Positions 53,799 through 62,800 of a stretch of DNA of 64,000 bases are shown piece by piece; the stretch's first letter is position 1, and each line of letters begins with the position of its first letter. Source of the stretch: Streptomyces sp. SBT349 (lineage in GTDB: Bacteria; Actinomycetota; Actinomycetes; Streptomycetales; Streptomycetaceae). The stretch is from contig NZ_LAVK01000002.1 of assembly GCF_001083795.1 (NCBI RefSeq), positions 1 to 64,000 of the forward strand, given 5' to 3'. Below the pieces are notes generated by a model that had not been told where the DNA came from, made no database searches, and saw nothing but the letters and a program-made list of their open reading frames with translations. A program made the position numbers and the translations under genes.

Positions 53799-53852
53799 CC
53801 CCGGCCGGGCCCCTGCTCGGGCCCGCCCCCGGGTCCCGGTCGGCGCTCGCCG

Positions 53853-54692
53853 TCAGCCGCCGAGCACCCGCAGGAAACGCTCGGCCACGGCCGTCATCGC
53901 GGCCCGCCCCGCGGCCAGATACGGCCGGGGGTCGGCGCCGCCGGGATCCGCCGCCAGCCGTTCGCGGACGGCGGCGGTCATGGCCGCGTTGAGCGCCGTC
54001 CCCACGTTGATCTTGGTGAGCCCGGCCGCCACCCCCCGCCGCAGCTCCCCGTCCGGCACCCCGGACGAGCCGTGCAGCACCAGCGGGACCCCGACGGCCG
54101 CCCGCAGCCTGCCTATCAGCGCGTGGTCGAGCGCCGCGGTCCTCTCCGTCATCGCGTGGCTGGAGCCCACCGCGACGGCCAGCGCGTCCACGCCGGTCTC
54201 GGCGACGAACGCCACCGCCTCCTCCGGATCCGTCCGCACCCCCGGCGCGTGCGCGTCGCCCGGCTTGCCGCCGATCCGGCCCAGCTCCGCCTCCACCAGC
54301 AGCCCGTGGCGGTGCCCGAAGCGCGCCGCCTCCGCCGTCGCCGCCACATTGGCCGCGTAGGGCAGCCGCGAGCCGTCGAACATGGCCGAGCCGAAGCCCG
54401 CCGCCGGAGCCTCGTGCAGAAGCGCCTCGTCCGTCACATGGTCCAGGTGCAGCCCCAGCGGAACGGGTGCCTCCCGCGCCAGCGCGACCAGCGCGGCGGC
54501 CAGCGGGGCGAGGCGCCCGCCGTGGTGGGCCACCGCGTTCTGCGAGACGGCGAGCACGGCGGGCGCCCCGGCCGCCGCCGCTCCCGCCGCCACCGCCTGG
54601 GCGTGTTCGAGGGTGATCACATTGAACGCCGCCAGCGCGCGCCCCTCGGCGCGCGCCTCGGCCAGCAGCCTCGCGCCGGGCGCAAGCGTCAC
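53853..54692 (-). CDS. Class II ketose-bisphosphate aldolase (tagatose-type)
   Basis: Aldolase of 279 residues. Zinc ligands and active-site motifs: LGLHLDHVTDE, VEAELGRIGG, VGSSHAM, LVLHGSSG and KINVGTALN. It resembles KbaY/GatY/AgaY, which split tagatose 1,6-bisphosphate to DHAP and glyceraldehyde 3-phosphate. GTG 54692 overlaps the nagA stop by four bases, so it ends an amino-sugar operon with a deacetylase, ROK kinase and SIS protein. Fructose 1,6-bisphosphate as substrate cannot be excluded. Confidence 0.82.
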   Translation of the reverse strand: MTLAPGARLLAEARAEGRALAAFNVITLEHAQAVAAGAAAAGAPAVLAVSQNAVAHHGGRLAPLAAALVALAREAPVPLGLHLDHVTDEALLHEAPAAGFGSAMFDGSRLPYAANVAATAEAARFGHRHGLLVEAELGRIGGKPGDAHAPGVRTDPEEAVAFVAETGVDALAVAVGSSHAMTERTAALDHALIGRLRAAVGVPLVLHGSSGVPDGELRRGVAAGLTKINVGTALNAAMTAAVRERLAADPGGADPRPYLAAGRAAMTAVAERFLRVLGG

Positions 54693-55831
54693 GGGCGCAC
54701 CAGCCACTCGCCCTTGCGGAGCACGCCGGTCACCTCGAACGCCTCGTCGAGCACCACCAGGTCGGCGTCCTTGCCCTCCTCGATCGAGCCGACCCGGTCG
54801 CCCAGGCCGAGCAGCCGCGCCGGCGTCGAGCACAGCGCCGCCACCGCCTCGGTCACCCGCAGCCCGTCCACCGTGACCGCCCGCCGGAACGCCCGGTCCA
54901 GGGTGAGCGTCGAGCCCGCGATGGCGCCCCCCTCCGTCAGCCGCGCCACGCCGTCCCTCACCTCGACCTCCATGGGGCCCAACGGGTAGAGCCCGTCGCC
55001 CATCCCGGCCGCGCCCATGGCGTCCGTGATGAACGCGACCCGGTCCGCGCCCGCCCGCCGGAACGCGAGCCCCAGCACGGACGGGTGCAGATGGGTGCCG
55101 TCGTTGACCAGCTCGACGGTGACCCGTTCGTCCTCCAGCAGCGCCGCCACCGGCCCCGGGGCGCGGTGGCCGAGCTGCGGCATCGCGTTGAACAGGTGCG
55201 TCGCCACGGTCGCGCCCGCCTCGACGGCGTCCACCACCGTCTCGTAGGGCGCGTCCGTGTGGCCCACCGCCGCGATCACCCCGGCGTCCCGCAGCAGCCG
55301 CACCGAGTCGATGCCCCCCGGCAGTTCGGGCGCGAGCGTCACCATGCGCGCCGTGCCGCGCGCCGCGTCGATCAGCTTGCGCACCTCGGCCGGGTCGGGG
55401 TCGCGCAGCAGCGCGGGCTCGTGCGCGCCGCAGCGCTGCGGCGAGATGAACGGGCCCTCGAAGTGGATCCCGGCCAGCTCGCCCTGCTCGGCCAGTTCGG
55501 AGAGCACGCCCGCCTGCCCGGCCAAATCGCCGAGGTCGCCGGTGACCGTGGAGGCGACCATGGTGGTCGTGCCGTGCGCCCGGTGGGTCGCGATGACCCG
55601 CATCGCCTGATCCGCCGTGCCCGCGGAGAACGAGGCGCCGCCCCCGCCGTGGACGTGGATGTCGACGAAGCCGGGCAGCACCCAGTGGCCGGTCAGGTCG
55701 ACGACCTCGGCGTGGTCGGGCTCCTCCCGGCGCCCGGCGGCGATGCGTCCGTCCTCGACCGTCACCCGGCCGCCGTCCACGACCCCGGTGGGCCGCACCA
55801 CCTTCGCGCCGGTGAGCACGGTGCGCTTCAT
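54689..55831 (-). CDS. nagA: N-acetylglucosamine-6-phosphate deacetylase
   Basis: Removes the acetyl group from GlcNAc-6-P (or GalNAc-6-P). Amidohydrolase of 380 residues. Metal and substrate motifs: VDIHVHGGGG, HFEGPFISPQRCGAHEP, VGHTDAP, THLFNAMPQLGHR, GTHLHPSV and ITDAMGAAG. ATG 55831 shares TGATG with the ROK kinase stop. S. coelicolor nagA and nagK have the same order. Feeding GlcN-6-P to metabolism and to the DasR switch is its expected effect. Confidence 0.92.
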   Translation of the reverse strand: MKRTVLTGAKVVRPTGVVDGGRVTVEDGRIAAGRREEPDHAEVVDLTGHWVLPGFVDIHVHGGGGASFSAGTADQAMRVIATHRAHGTTTMVASTVTGDLGDLAGQAGVLSELAEQGELAGIHFEGPFISPQRCGAHEPALLRDPDPAEVRKLIDAARGTARMVTLAPELPGGIDSVRLLRDAGVIAAVGHTDAPYETVVDAVEAGATVATHLFNAMPQLGHRAPGPVAALLEDERVTVELVNDGTHLHPSVLGLAFRRAGADRVAFITDAMGAAGMGDGLYPLGPMEVEVRDGVARLTEGGAIAGSTLTLDRAFRRAVTVDGLRVTEAVAALCSTPARLLGLGDRVGSIEEGKDADLVVLDEAFEVTGVLRKGEWLVRP

Positions 55832-56796
55832 CACGGGGAAACCTCCGCTGACATGGGGAGCTTGCAGTGGTCCCAGGCGAGGAGTCCCGCGCCCAGGCAG
55901 CCGGCGGCGTCGCCGAGCGCCGCCGGAACGATCGTGGGGAGCGGCTGGAAGGTGGCCTTGGCGGCGAGCGCCACGCGCAGGGGCGCGAGCAGTGTCTCGC
56001 CCGCCTCGGCGAGCCCGCCGCCCACGATCACCGCCCCCGGGTCGAGCAGGCTGACGGCGGTCAGCAGGCCGTCGGCCAGGCCGTCCACCGCCTCCCGCCA
56101 CAGCGACTCGGCGCGCGGATCGCCCGCGACGACGGCCCGCGCGGCGTCGGCGGCGGTCGCGCCCGGCGTTGCCGAGGCCGCCGCCCAGGCCCGGCCGATG
56201 GCCGCGGCCGAGGCCACGGTCTCCAGGCAGCCCTGCTGCCCGCACCCGCAGCGCGTGCCCCCGGGGCGCACGACGACGTGTCCGATCTCCCCCGCACCTC
56301 CGTGCGCCCCCGGATCGACGGCGCCCCCGATGCCGATGGCCCCGGCGATCCCGGTCCCCAGCGCGATGAACAGGAAACGCTCCTGTCCCGCGCCGGCGCC
56401 CAGGCGCCCCTCCGCGAGCCCTCCGGCGCGCACGTCGTGGCCGAGCCCCACCGGGATGCCGTCGAGCCGTTCGCTCACCAGCCGCCGCAGCGGCAGATCG
56501 CGCCAGCCGAGGTTCGCCGAGTAGACGGCGACCCCGGCCCGCTCGTCCACGATGCCGGGCACCGCCACCCCCGCGGCGGACGGCGGGCGGCCGAAGCGGG
56601 CCAGGCCCGTTCCGTACAACTCGGCCGCGAAGTCCAGGACCCCGGCGGTCACGGCCGCCTGGTCGCCCGAGCCGCTGGTGGCGCGGCGGACCTGGTACAG
56701 CGGTTCGTTGTCCTGGCCGGTGAGGGCGCCCTTGAGCACGGTGCCGCCCACATCAAGGGCGATGACGTAACGTTCCTGGTCCTCGTGCATCATCAC
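55831..56796 (-). CDS. nagK: ROK-family amino-sugar kinase
   Basis: Kinase of about 321 residues. ATP loop LDVGGTVLKGAL; ROK zinc motif CGCGQQGCLE preceded by GEIGHVVVRPGG; catalytic Asp in GHDVRAGGLAE. It probably phosphorylates GlcNAc or GalNAc before NagA acts. The start is GTG 56796 or one of two ATGs directly after it; no good Shine-Dalgarno. A DasR-like site lies 29 bases upstream, which places nagK-nagA-aldolase under amino-sugar control. Confidence 0.88.
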   Translation of the reverse strand: MMMHEDQERYVIALDVGGTVLKGALTGQDNEPLYQVRRATSGSGDQAAVTAGVLDFAAELYGTGLARFGRPPSAAGVAVPGIVDERAGVAVYSANLGWRDLPLRRLVSERLDGIPVGLGHDVRAGGLAEGRLGAGAGQERFLFIALGTGIAGAIGIGGAVDPGAHGGAGEIGHVVVRPGGTRCGCGQQGCLETVASAAAIGRAWAAASATPGATAADAARAVVAGDPRAESLWREAVDGLADGLLTAVSLLDPGAVIVGGGLAEAGETLLAPLRVALAAKATFQPLPTIVPAALGDAAGCLGAGLLAWDHCKLPMSAEVSP

Positions 56797-56824
56797 AGGC
56801 GCAAGTCTCGCCCCAGACGGGGGA

Positions 56825-56840
56825 ACAGGTCTAGTCCACT
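56825..56840. promoter_or_regulatory. DasR-responsive element (dre)
   Basis: ACAGGTCTAGTCCACT matches the dre consensus ACTGGTCTAGACCACT at 14 of 16 positions, including the GGTCTAG core. It ends at the stop codon of the SIS gene and lies 29 bases before nagK. DasR is released by GlcN-6-P. Confidence 0.78.
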
Positions 56841-57798
56841 ACACGGTCGGCTCCGACAGGATCACCGAACGCGTCAGGTTCCGCGGCCGGTCGGCGTCCA
56901 GGCCACGCGCCCCCGCCACCGCCACCGCGAGGCGCTGGGCGAGCACGAGACGCGCCATCGGATCGATGCCCGCGCCCGGCGCGAACACCGCGCCCGCGCG
57001 CCTCACCTCCGCGTCGAGCCCCTGGGGCGCGTCACCGAACACCCACACCACGCGCCCGGCCGCCGCGATGGAGACGGGCCCGTGCCGGTACTCCATCGAC
57101 GGGTACGCCTCCGTCCACGCCCCCGCCGACTCGCGCATCTTCAACGCCGCCTCCTGCGCCAGGCCGTAGCACCAGCCCCGGCCGAGGAACGTCCACTGCT
57201 CCGCCTCCACGACCGCCTCGGGCAGCGCCTTCTCCAGGGCCGCCTCCGCCTCCCCGGCCGCTCGCGTCACCGCGGCCTCACCGCCGGGCAGCCCGGCCCG
57301 CAGCAGCGCGAGCGCCGTCGTCGCGAACCGGGTCTGCACCACCGACGTCTCGTCCGCGTAGTCCAGCACCGCCACGTGCGGCGCCGACCGCAGCACCGGC
57401 GAGGACGGATCCGCGGTCAGCGCCACCAGCGGCGTCCCGGGGCCCGCCACGCGCAACGCGCCCAGCAGATCGAGGACTTCGGTCGTGGTCCCGGACCGCG
57501 TGATCGCCACCACCCGGTCGTACGCCCGCCCGGCGGGGAACTCCGAGGCGGCGAACGCGTCCGTGTTTCCCTCGCCCGCGGCCTCGCGCAGCGCCGCGTA
57601 CGCCTGCGCCATGAACCACGAGGTGCCGCAGCCGGTGACCGCCACCCGCTCGCCCCGCCGGGGCAGCGCGGCGGCGAAGTCGGCGTGGTCGCGGACGGCC
57701 CGCAGCCAGCACTCCGGCTGGGTGGCGAGCTCGGCGGCGGTGCGGGAGCCCCGGGACGGGTCGGATGCCGGTGGGACGGCGGGCACGGTGGGAGACAT
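56839..57798 (-). CDS. SIS-domain sugar isomerase/deaminase (AgaS/GlmS-C-like)
   Basis: Protein of 319 residues with two SIS domains: VTGCGTSWFMAQAYAALREA with ITRSGTTTEVLDLL, then LGRGWCYGLAQEAALKM with YPSMEYRHGP (GlmS-type EYRHGP loop). There is no glutaminase domain, so it does not use glutamine. With an upstream kinase/deacetylase set it fits an aldose-ketose isomerase/deaminase acting on an amino-sugar phosphate (AgaS role, inference). Start ATG 57798. It is divergent from the DUF3263 gene; 42 bases separate its end from nagK. Confidence 0.82.
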   Translation of the reverse strand: MSPTVPAVPPASDPSRGSRTAAELATQPECWLRAVRDHADFAAALPRRGERVAVTGCGTSWFMAQAYAALREAAGEGNTDAFAASEFPAGRAYDRVVAITRSGTTTEVLDLLGALRVAGPGTPLVALTADPSSPVLRSAPHVAVLDYADETSVVQTRFATTALALLRAGLPGGEAAVTRAAGEAEAALEKALPEAVVEAEQWTFLGRGWCYGLAQEAALKMRESAGAWTEAYPSMEYRHGPVSIAAAGRVVWVFGDAPQGLDAEVRRAGAVFAPGAGIDPMARLVLAQRLAVAVAGARGLDADRPRNLTRSVILSEPTV

Positions 57799-57821
57799 GA
57801 GGCGCAGCCTAGACTTTCCGG

Positions 57822-58130
57822 GTGACCGGCGAGGAGGGCGACCAGCGCGATCAGCGGGATCAGCGCGAGGAGCCCGGGGAACGCGAGGAGCGCGACGCGT
57901 CCGAGGAGGGACTGTCCGAACGGGACAGGGCCGTCCTCGCGGTCGAACGCGCCTCCTGGCCCGGCCCCGGCGCCAAGGAGCGCGCGATCAGGGAACGCCT
58001 CGGCATGTCGCCCACCCGGTACTACCAACTGCTCAACGCACTGCTTGACGACCCCCGGGCCCTCGCCCACGACCCCGTCACCGTGAACCGCCTCAGAAGG
58101 GTCCGCGCATCCCGCCGTCGCCGCCGGTAG
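57822..58130 (+). CDS. DUF3263 small HTH protein
   Basis: Protein of 102 residues from GTG 57822. An Asp/Glu/Arg-rich N-terminus (about 1-32) leads into a DUF3263 domain (LSERDRAVLAVERASWPGPG, IRERLGMSPTRYYQLLNALL), which looks like an HTH-type DNA-binding fold and is typical of actinobacteria. Function unknown. otsB starts four bases after its stop, so they are probably cotranscribed. Confidence 0.78.
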   Translation: MTGEEGDQRDQRDQREEPGEREERDASEEGLSERDRAVLAVERASWPGPGAKERAIRERLGMSPTRYYQLLNALLDDPRALAHDPVTVNRLRRVRASRRRRR

Positions 58131-58134
58131 GGTC

Positions 58135-58962
58135 ATGTACATGGGCAGCCTTCCCGTACCCACGACGGACGCCGGCCGCGCCGGACTCGCCGCACTCCTC
58201 GACCAGCCGGAACGGGCGCTGATCGCCCTGGACTTCGACGGCACGCTCGCCCCCATCGTCGACGACCCCGAGCGCTCCCGCCCTCACCCCGACGCCGTCC
58301 CGGCCCTGGCGCGCGTCGCCGGCCGGGTCGCGGTCGTCGCCGTCATCACCGGCCGCCCCGCCCAGGTCGCGGCGCGCCTCGGCGGCTTCGACGGCCACCC
58401 CGAGCTGGCCGGGCTCACCGTCCTCGGCGCCTATGGCGCGGAGCGGTGGGACGCCGCCACCGGAGAGCTCCACACCCCGCCCCCGCACGCGGGAGTCGCC
58501 GCCGCCCGCGCCGAACTCCCGGCCCTGACAGCGGACTCGGGCGCGTTCATCGAGGACAAGGGCAACGCCCTCGCCGTCCACACCCGCCGCGCCCCCGACC
58601 CCGCGGGCGCGCTCGCCGCCCTCCGCGAGCCGCTGGCCGCGCTGGCCGCGGCGCACGGACTGGCGCTCGAACCGGGCCGCCTCGTCCTCGAACTCCGCCC
58701 GCCCGGCATGGACAAGGGCGCCGCGCTGACCGCCCTGGCCCGGGAGACGGACGCCGCCTCCGTGCTCTACGGCGGCGACGACCTGGGCGACCTTCCGGCG
58801 TTCGAGGCCGTGGCCGCGCTCCGCGAGACGGGGGTGGCGGGCCTGCGAGTGTGCAGCGGCAGCGCGGAGGTGGCGGAGCTGAGCTCGGCGACCGACCTGA
58901 CCGTCGACGGCCCTCACGGCATCGCCGCGCTCCTGACCACCCTCGCCGACCACTTCGCCTGA
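58135..58962 (+). CDS. otsB: Trehalose-6-phosphate phosphatase
   Basis: Dephosphorylates trehalose 6-phosphate, the second step of OtsAB trehalose synthesis. HAD-superfamily enzyme of 275 residues. Motif I is LDFDGTLAP, motif II VITGRPA and motif IV GGDDLGDLPAF; the cap contains AFIEDKGNALAVHTRRA. No otsA is in the window. Starts at ATG 58135; a second in-frame Met two codons on is possible. Confidence 0.92.
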   Translation: MYMGSLPVPTTDAGRAGLAALLDQPERALIALDFDGTLAPIVDDPERSRPHPDAVPALARVAGRVAVVAVITGRPAQVAARLGGFDGHPELAGLTVLGAYGAERWDAATGELHTPPPHAGVAAARAELPALTADSGAFIEDKGNALAVHTRRAPDPAGALAALREPLAALAAAHGLALEPGRLVLELRPPGMDKGAALTALARETDAASVLYGGDDLGDLPAFEAVAALRETGVAGLRVCSGSAEVAELSSATDLTVDGPHGIAALLTTLADHFA

Positions 58963-59041
58963 CCACCGCTCGCCCGACCACCGCGGCCCCCGGCCGGGGT
59001 CATCCCGCCGCGGTCCCCCGGCCGCGGCCCCCCGGCCGCGG

Positions 59042-61606
59042 TCACTCCGTCGCGATCGCCCGCAGCACGTTCATCCGGCCCGCCCGGAACGCCGGCACGA
59101 TCGCCGCCACCAGGCCCACCACCGCGGACCCCACGAACACCGCCCCGATCGTGCCCCACGGCACCTCCAGCACCTCGAACCCCTCCAGCGCCAGCACCCG
59201 CTGCGCGGCGGCCCCCCACCCGAGCCCCAGCCCGAGTCCGAGCAGCGCGCCGAACAGCGCGATCACCACCGATTCGAGCCGCACCATCCGCCGCAGCTGC
59301 CGCCGCGACAGGCCGATCGCCCGCATGAGGCCGATCTCCCTGGTCCGTTCGATCACCGACAGCGCCAGCGTGTTCACCACGCCCAGGATCGCCACGATGA
59401 TCGCCAGCGCCAGCAGCGCGTACACGATGTTCAGCAGCATCCCGATCTCGTCCTCCAGCGACTGCTTGTAGTCCGCCTGGTCCGAGACGTCGTACTGCGG
59501 GAACGGCGCCAGGTTCGCCTTCAGCGCCTCGTAGGCCGCGTCCTTCTGCCCCTCCTCGGCTTGCGCGAACATCACCGAGTTCAACGGCATCCGCTCCTCC
59601 GGCAGGTGCGCCCGCGCCGTGTCCATCGCCATGTACATCGCGCCCTGGTCGAGCAGCGTGTCCTCCGAGGTGATCGCCCCCAGCGTCATCTCGACCCCCG
59701 AGTCCCCGCCCACGAACCGCGCGGTCAGCACATCGCCCACCGCGAGGCCGTGCTCCTCGGCGAACGTCTCGCCCACCGACAGCCGGTCCGGCTCGTACGC
59801 CGCCGCCAGCTCGCCCGACACCGTCCGCGCCCGCAGGTCCTGCGCGTACGTCGGGTCCGCCGCGATCATCTCCTCCGTGGTCGACGCGCCGTCCGCCGTC
59901 GTCAGCTCCACCTGCACGCCCGTGTAGTCCGTCACATGGGCCAGACCCGGCGTCGAACGCACCGCCTCCGCCGCCTCGGGCGTGATCGGCTGCCCCGACG
60001 TGTCCACGATGAAGTCCGCCCCCACCGAACGGTCCAGCTCGTCCGAGGCCGACGCCACCACCGACGTGCTGACCACCGAGAGCGATCCGACCAGCGCCAG
60101 CCCGATCATCAGCGCCCCCGCCGTCGCCCCGGTCCGCCGCGGGTTGCGCCGCGCGTTCCGCCCGGCCATCCGGCCCACCGAGCCGAACGCCCGCAGCACG
60201 ATCGCGCTGAGCACCCGCACCACGCCCGCCGCGAGCAGCGGCCCGACGACCACCGCGCCGACCAGCGTCAGCAGCAGCCCGAGCGCCAGGTACAGCGACC
60301 CGTCGGACGCCTCCTCCGAGGCCGCCGCCGCGACCAGCGCCGCTCCGCCCGTGACCGTCAGCAGCAGCCCGAGGACCGCCCTGACGCGTCCGGCCGCGCC
60401 GTCGCCCGGCGTGCCCGCGTCCCGCAGCGCCGCCATCGGCGACACCTTGCTCGCCCGGCGCGCCGGCAGCCACGCCGCCACCACCGTGGCCACCACGCCC
60501 ACCAGGATCCCCGCCACCGGCGTGCTCGCCGCGACCGTCAGATCCGAGGTGCTCATCGTGATGCCCGCCGAGTCCATCAGCTTCATCAGCCCCACGGCCA
60601 GCCCCACGCCCGCGCCGACGCCCACCACGGAGCCCACCACGCCGAGCAGCAGCGCCTCCGTCAGCACCGACCGGTTGACCTGGCGGCGGCTCGCGCCCAC
60701 CGCACGCATCAGCCCGATCTCGCGCGTCCGCTGCGCGACCAGCATCGAGAACGTGTTGACGATGAGGAAGATGCCCACCAGCACCGCGATGCCGGCGAAG
60801 CCGAGCATCGCGTACCGCATCACGTCGAGGAACCCGCCCACGTCGTCCTGCATCGCGGCCTCGTTGTCGGCGCGCGTGTCGATGTCGTGGTCGGCGCCGA
60901 TCCCGGCCGCGATCCGCTCCCCGAGCTCCGCGTCGGCGACCCCGTCCACCGCCATCGCGTTCACGCCGGTGATCAGGTCGGGCGAGCCGAGCAGCGCCGT
61001 CCGCGCCGCCTCCGGTTCGAGCAGGATGTGCGGCGCGCCCGGGTTGGTGGTGCGGAACGCGGCCAGCCCCGTCACGGTCACCTCGTGCGTGCCCGTCACC
61101 GAGATGATCCGCAGCTCGTCGCCGATCGCGACGTCCGCCCGTTCCGCGGTGTCCACGTCGAGGAGCGCCTCGCCTGGCCCGCCCGGCTCCCGCCCCGAGG
61201 CCAGGTCCATCGAACGCTGCATGTCCGGGCCCCAGCCGGTGCCGATGGTCGGGGCGCCGTTCGACGAGGACACGCTCTCGCCCTCGCCGTCCACCACCGT
61301 GATCGAGGTGTCGAACACCACGCCCTCGGCCGACGCGACCCCCTCGACCGCCCTGACCTCCTCCACCAGCGAGGCGGGCAGCGTCTCCGCGCGCCCGGTC
61401 TCCTGCGCGTCCTCCTCCTCGGGCGGCCCGACGGTCACATCCGCCGAGGTCGACCCGAAGAACTTGTCGAACGTCGTGTTCAGCGTGTCGGTGAACACCA
61501 GCGTCCCGCAGACGAACGCCACCGACAGCACGATCGCCACGCCGGAGAGCAGCATCCGCCCCTTGTGGGACAGGAAGCTCCGCAGGGATGTCTTGAACAC
61601 GGTCAT
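59042..61606 (-). CDS. FtsX/MacB-type ABC transporter permease
   Basis: Permease of 854 residues with two copies of an FtsX module. Each has an extracytoplasmic MacB_PCD domain followed by three membrane helices, with conserved QRTREIGLMRAVGASRRQV (about residue 300) and ERTREIGLMRAIGLSRRQLR (about 765). An extra pair of helices lies between the halves, and the N-terminal helix is LLSGVAIVLSVAFVCGTLVF. With the ATPase encoded immediately upstream (ATGA overlap) it forms a mechanotransmission-type or lipoprotein/peptide exporter; substrate unknown. Confidence 0.9.
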   Translation of the reverse strand: MTVFKTSLRSFLSHKGRMLLSGVAIVLSVAFVCGTLVFTDTLNTTFDKFFGSTSADVTVGPPEEEDAQETGRAETLPASLVEEVRAVEGVASAEGVVFDTSITVVDGEGESVSSSNGAPTIGTGWGPDMQRSMDLASGREPGGPGEALLDVDTAERADVAIGDELRIISVTGTHEVTVTGLAAFRTTNPGAPHILLEPEAARTALLGSPDLITGVNAMAVDGVADAELGERIAAGIGADHDIDTRADNEAAMQDDVGGFLDVMRYAMLGFAGIAVLVGIFLIVNTFSMLVAQRTREIGLMRAVGASRRQVNRSVLTEALLLGVVGSVVGVGAGVGLAVGLMKLMDSAGITMSTSDLTVAASTPVAGILVGVVATVVAAWLPARRASKVSPMAALRDAGTPGDGAAGRVRAVLGLLLTVTGGAALVAAAASEEASDGSLYLALGLLLTLVGAVVVGPLLAAGVVRVLSAIVLRAFGSVGRMAGRNARRNPRRTGATAGALMIGLALVGSLSVVSTSVVASASDELDRSVGADFIVDTSGQPITPEAAEAVRSTPGLAHVTDYTGVQVELTTADGASTTEEMIAADPTYAQDLRARTVSGELAAAYEPDRLSVGETFAEEHGLAVGDVLTARFVGGDSGVEMTLGAITSEDTLLDQGAMYMAMDTARAHLPEERMPLNSVMFAQAEEGQKDAAYEALKANLAPFPQYDVSDQADYKQSLEDEIGMLLNIVYALLALAIIVAILGVVNTLALSVIERTREIGLMRAIGLSRRQLRRMVRLESVVIALFGALLGLGLGLGWGAAAQRVLALEGFEVLEVPWGTIGAVFVGSAVVGLVAAIVPAFRAGRMNVLRAIATE

Positions 61607-62391
61607 GACACACGGCCCCTGGCGTCGAAGCGGCGCATCCGGTCCAGGACCAGGTCCGCGGTCGGCTGCCACATGTCGTCCACCACGCGCCCGTCCGCCA
61701 GATACAGCACACGGTCGGCGTGGGCGGCGGCGACGGGGTCGTGGGTGACCATGACGATGGTCTGGCCGAGGTCGTCGACGGAGCGGCGCAGGAAGCCGAG
61801 GACTTCGGCGCCGGCGCGGGAGTCGAGGTTGCCGGTGGGTTCGTCGCCGAAGATGATCGCGGGCCGGGCGGCGAGGGCGCGGGCGACGGCGACGCGCTGC
61901 TGCTGGCCGCCGGAGAGCTGGCCCGGTCGGTGCTTGAGGCGGTCGCCCAGGCCGACGGTGGTGACCACGCGCTCCAGCCACTCCTTGTCCGGCTTGCGGC
62001 CGGCGATGTCCATGGGGAGGGTGATGTTCTCCAGGGCGTTGAGGGTGGGGAGCAGATTGAACGCCTGGAAGATGAAGCCGATGCTGTCGCGCCGCAGCTT
62101 GGTGAGCTTCTTGTCCTTCAGCCCGGTGATCTCGGTCTCGCCGACCCATATCCGCCCGCTGGTGACCGTGTCCAGACCGGCCAGGCAGTGCATCAGCGTC
62201 GACTTCCCCGACCCCGAAGGCCCCATGATCGCCGTGAAACCACCGCGCTCGATGTCCACGGTCACGTTGTCCAGGGCGAGGACCTGCGTCTCGCCCGCGC
62301 CGTACGCTTTCACGACACCCTCGGCCCGTGCGGCTACGGCTGTGTGCCCTCCGCTGCCCCCGGTCGTCGGATTCACTACAGCCGTCGTCAC
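61603..62391 (-). CDS. MacB/LolD-type ABC transporter ATPase
   Basis: ATP-binding protein of 262 residues: Walker A GPSGSGKST, Q loop FQAFNLLPTL, signature QLSGGQQQRVAVARA, Walker B AIIFGDEPTGNLD and the H loop VTHDPVAA. GDEPTGNLDS is typical of the MacB/LolD subgroup. GTG 62391 is chosen since GAGGAG lies five bases upstream; an earlier start would lack this. Forms an exporter with the downstream permease. Confidence 0.93.
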   Translation of the reverse strand: MTTAVVNPTTGGSGGHTAVAARAEGVVKAYGAGETQVLALDNVTVDIERGGFTAIMGPSGSGKSTLMHCLAGLDTVTSGRIWVGETEITGLKDKKLTKLRRDSIGFIFQAFNLLPTLNALENITLPMDIAGRKPDKEWLERVVTTVGLGDRLKHRPGQLSGGQQQRVAVARALAARPAIIFGDEPTGNLDSRAGAEVLGFLRRSVDDLGQTIVMVTHDPVAAAHADRVLYLADGRVVDDMWQPTADLVLDRMRRFDARGRVS

Positions 62392-62800
62392 GTCGTCTCC
62401 TCGTATCCTGCGATGCTCGAATCGTGCATGTGTGCCCCTCGGCCCCAAAGACTACGGACCCCCCACCGCCGCCTCGTCGCCCCGGAGGACGAACCGGAGG
62501 TAGGAGGAAAGTCGCACGAGCCCCTAGGGGATCCTCCCGGAGCACGGCCGCGCCCTCCGGGGAGGGCGACCCCTCGGGGGCCCGCCGCGCGAACCGCCGG
62601 GCGCGGTGCGGCAGGTGGGGGCCTCCGCGGGGAGAGCGGAACCGCAGGCAGACGGTAATCTGAACCATCCCGCGCGGGACGCACCGCGCGCCCCGGGCGA
62701 TCGCCCGCCCTCGCCGTCACTCTCACCGTCATTCTCGCTGTCAGCTTCACCGTCACCCTCACCGTCAACCGCCCCTCAATCACCAGGAGATGCTCAGTCG
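62392..62800. other. Divergent intergenic region with 12-bp repeats
   Basis: 409 bases. The right part holds five tandem 12-base units at 62714-62773. The rest is GC-rich without a clear gene, although open frames with Arg/Pro-rich products exist on both strands. It must contain the promoters of the ABC operon and the glycosyltransferase-like gene. Confidence 0.55.
62714..62773 (+). repeat. Five tandem 12-bp units upstream of the last gene
   Basis: Units start at 62714, 62726, 62738, 62750 and 62762, with consensus CCGTCAYYCTCA. The array ends 27 bases before the downstream ATG. It could be a regulator-binding array or a slippage product. Confidence 0.75.

Noticed and set aside
58963-59041. 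Repeat array of CCCCCGGCCGCGG between otsB and the ABC permease gene
   Set aside because: Short GC-only repeats between convergent genes are most simply a terminator region.
59042-62668. Single 1208-residue ABC protein on the minus strand
   Set aside because: The frame joins upstream out-of-frame DNA to the permease. The ATPase is separately encoded in another frame with its own start and a 4-base overlap.
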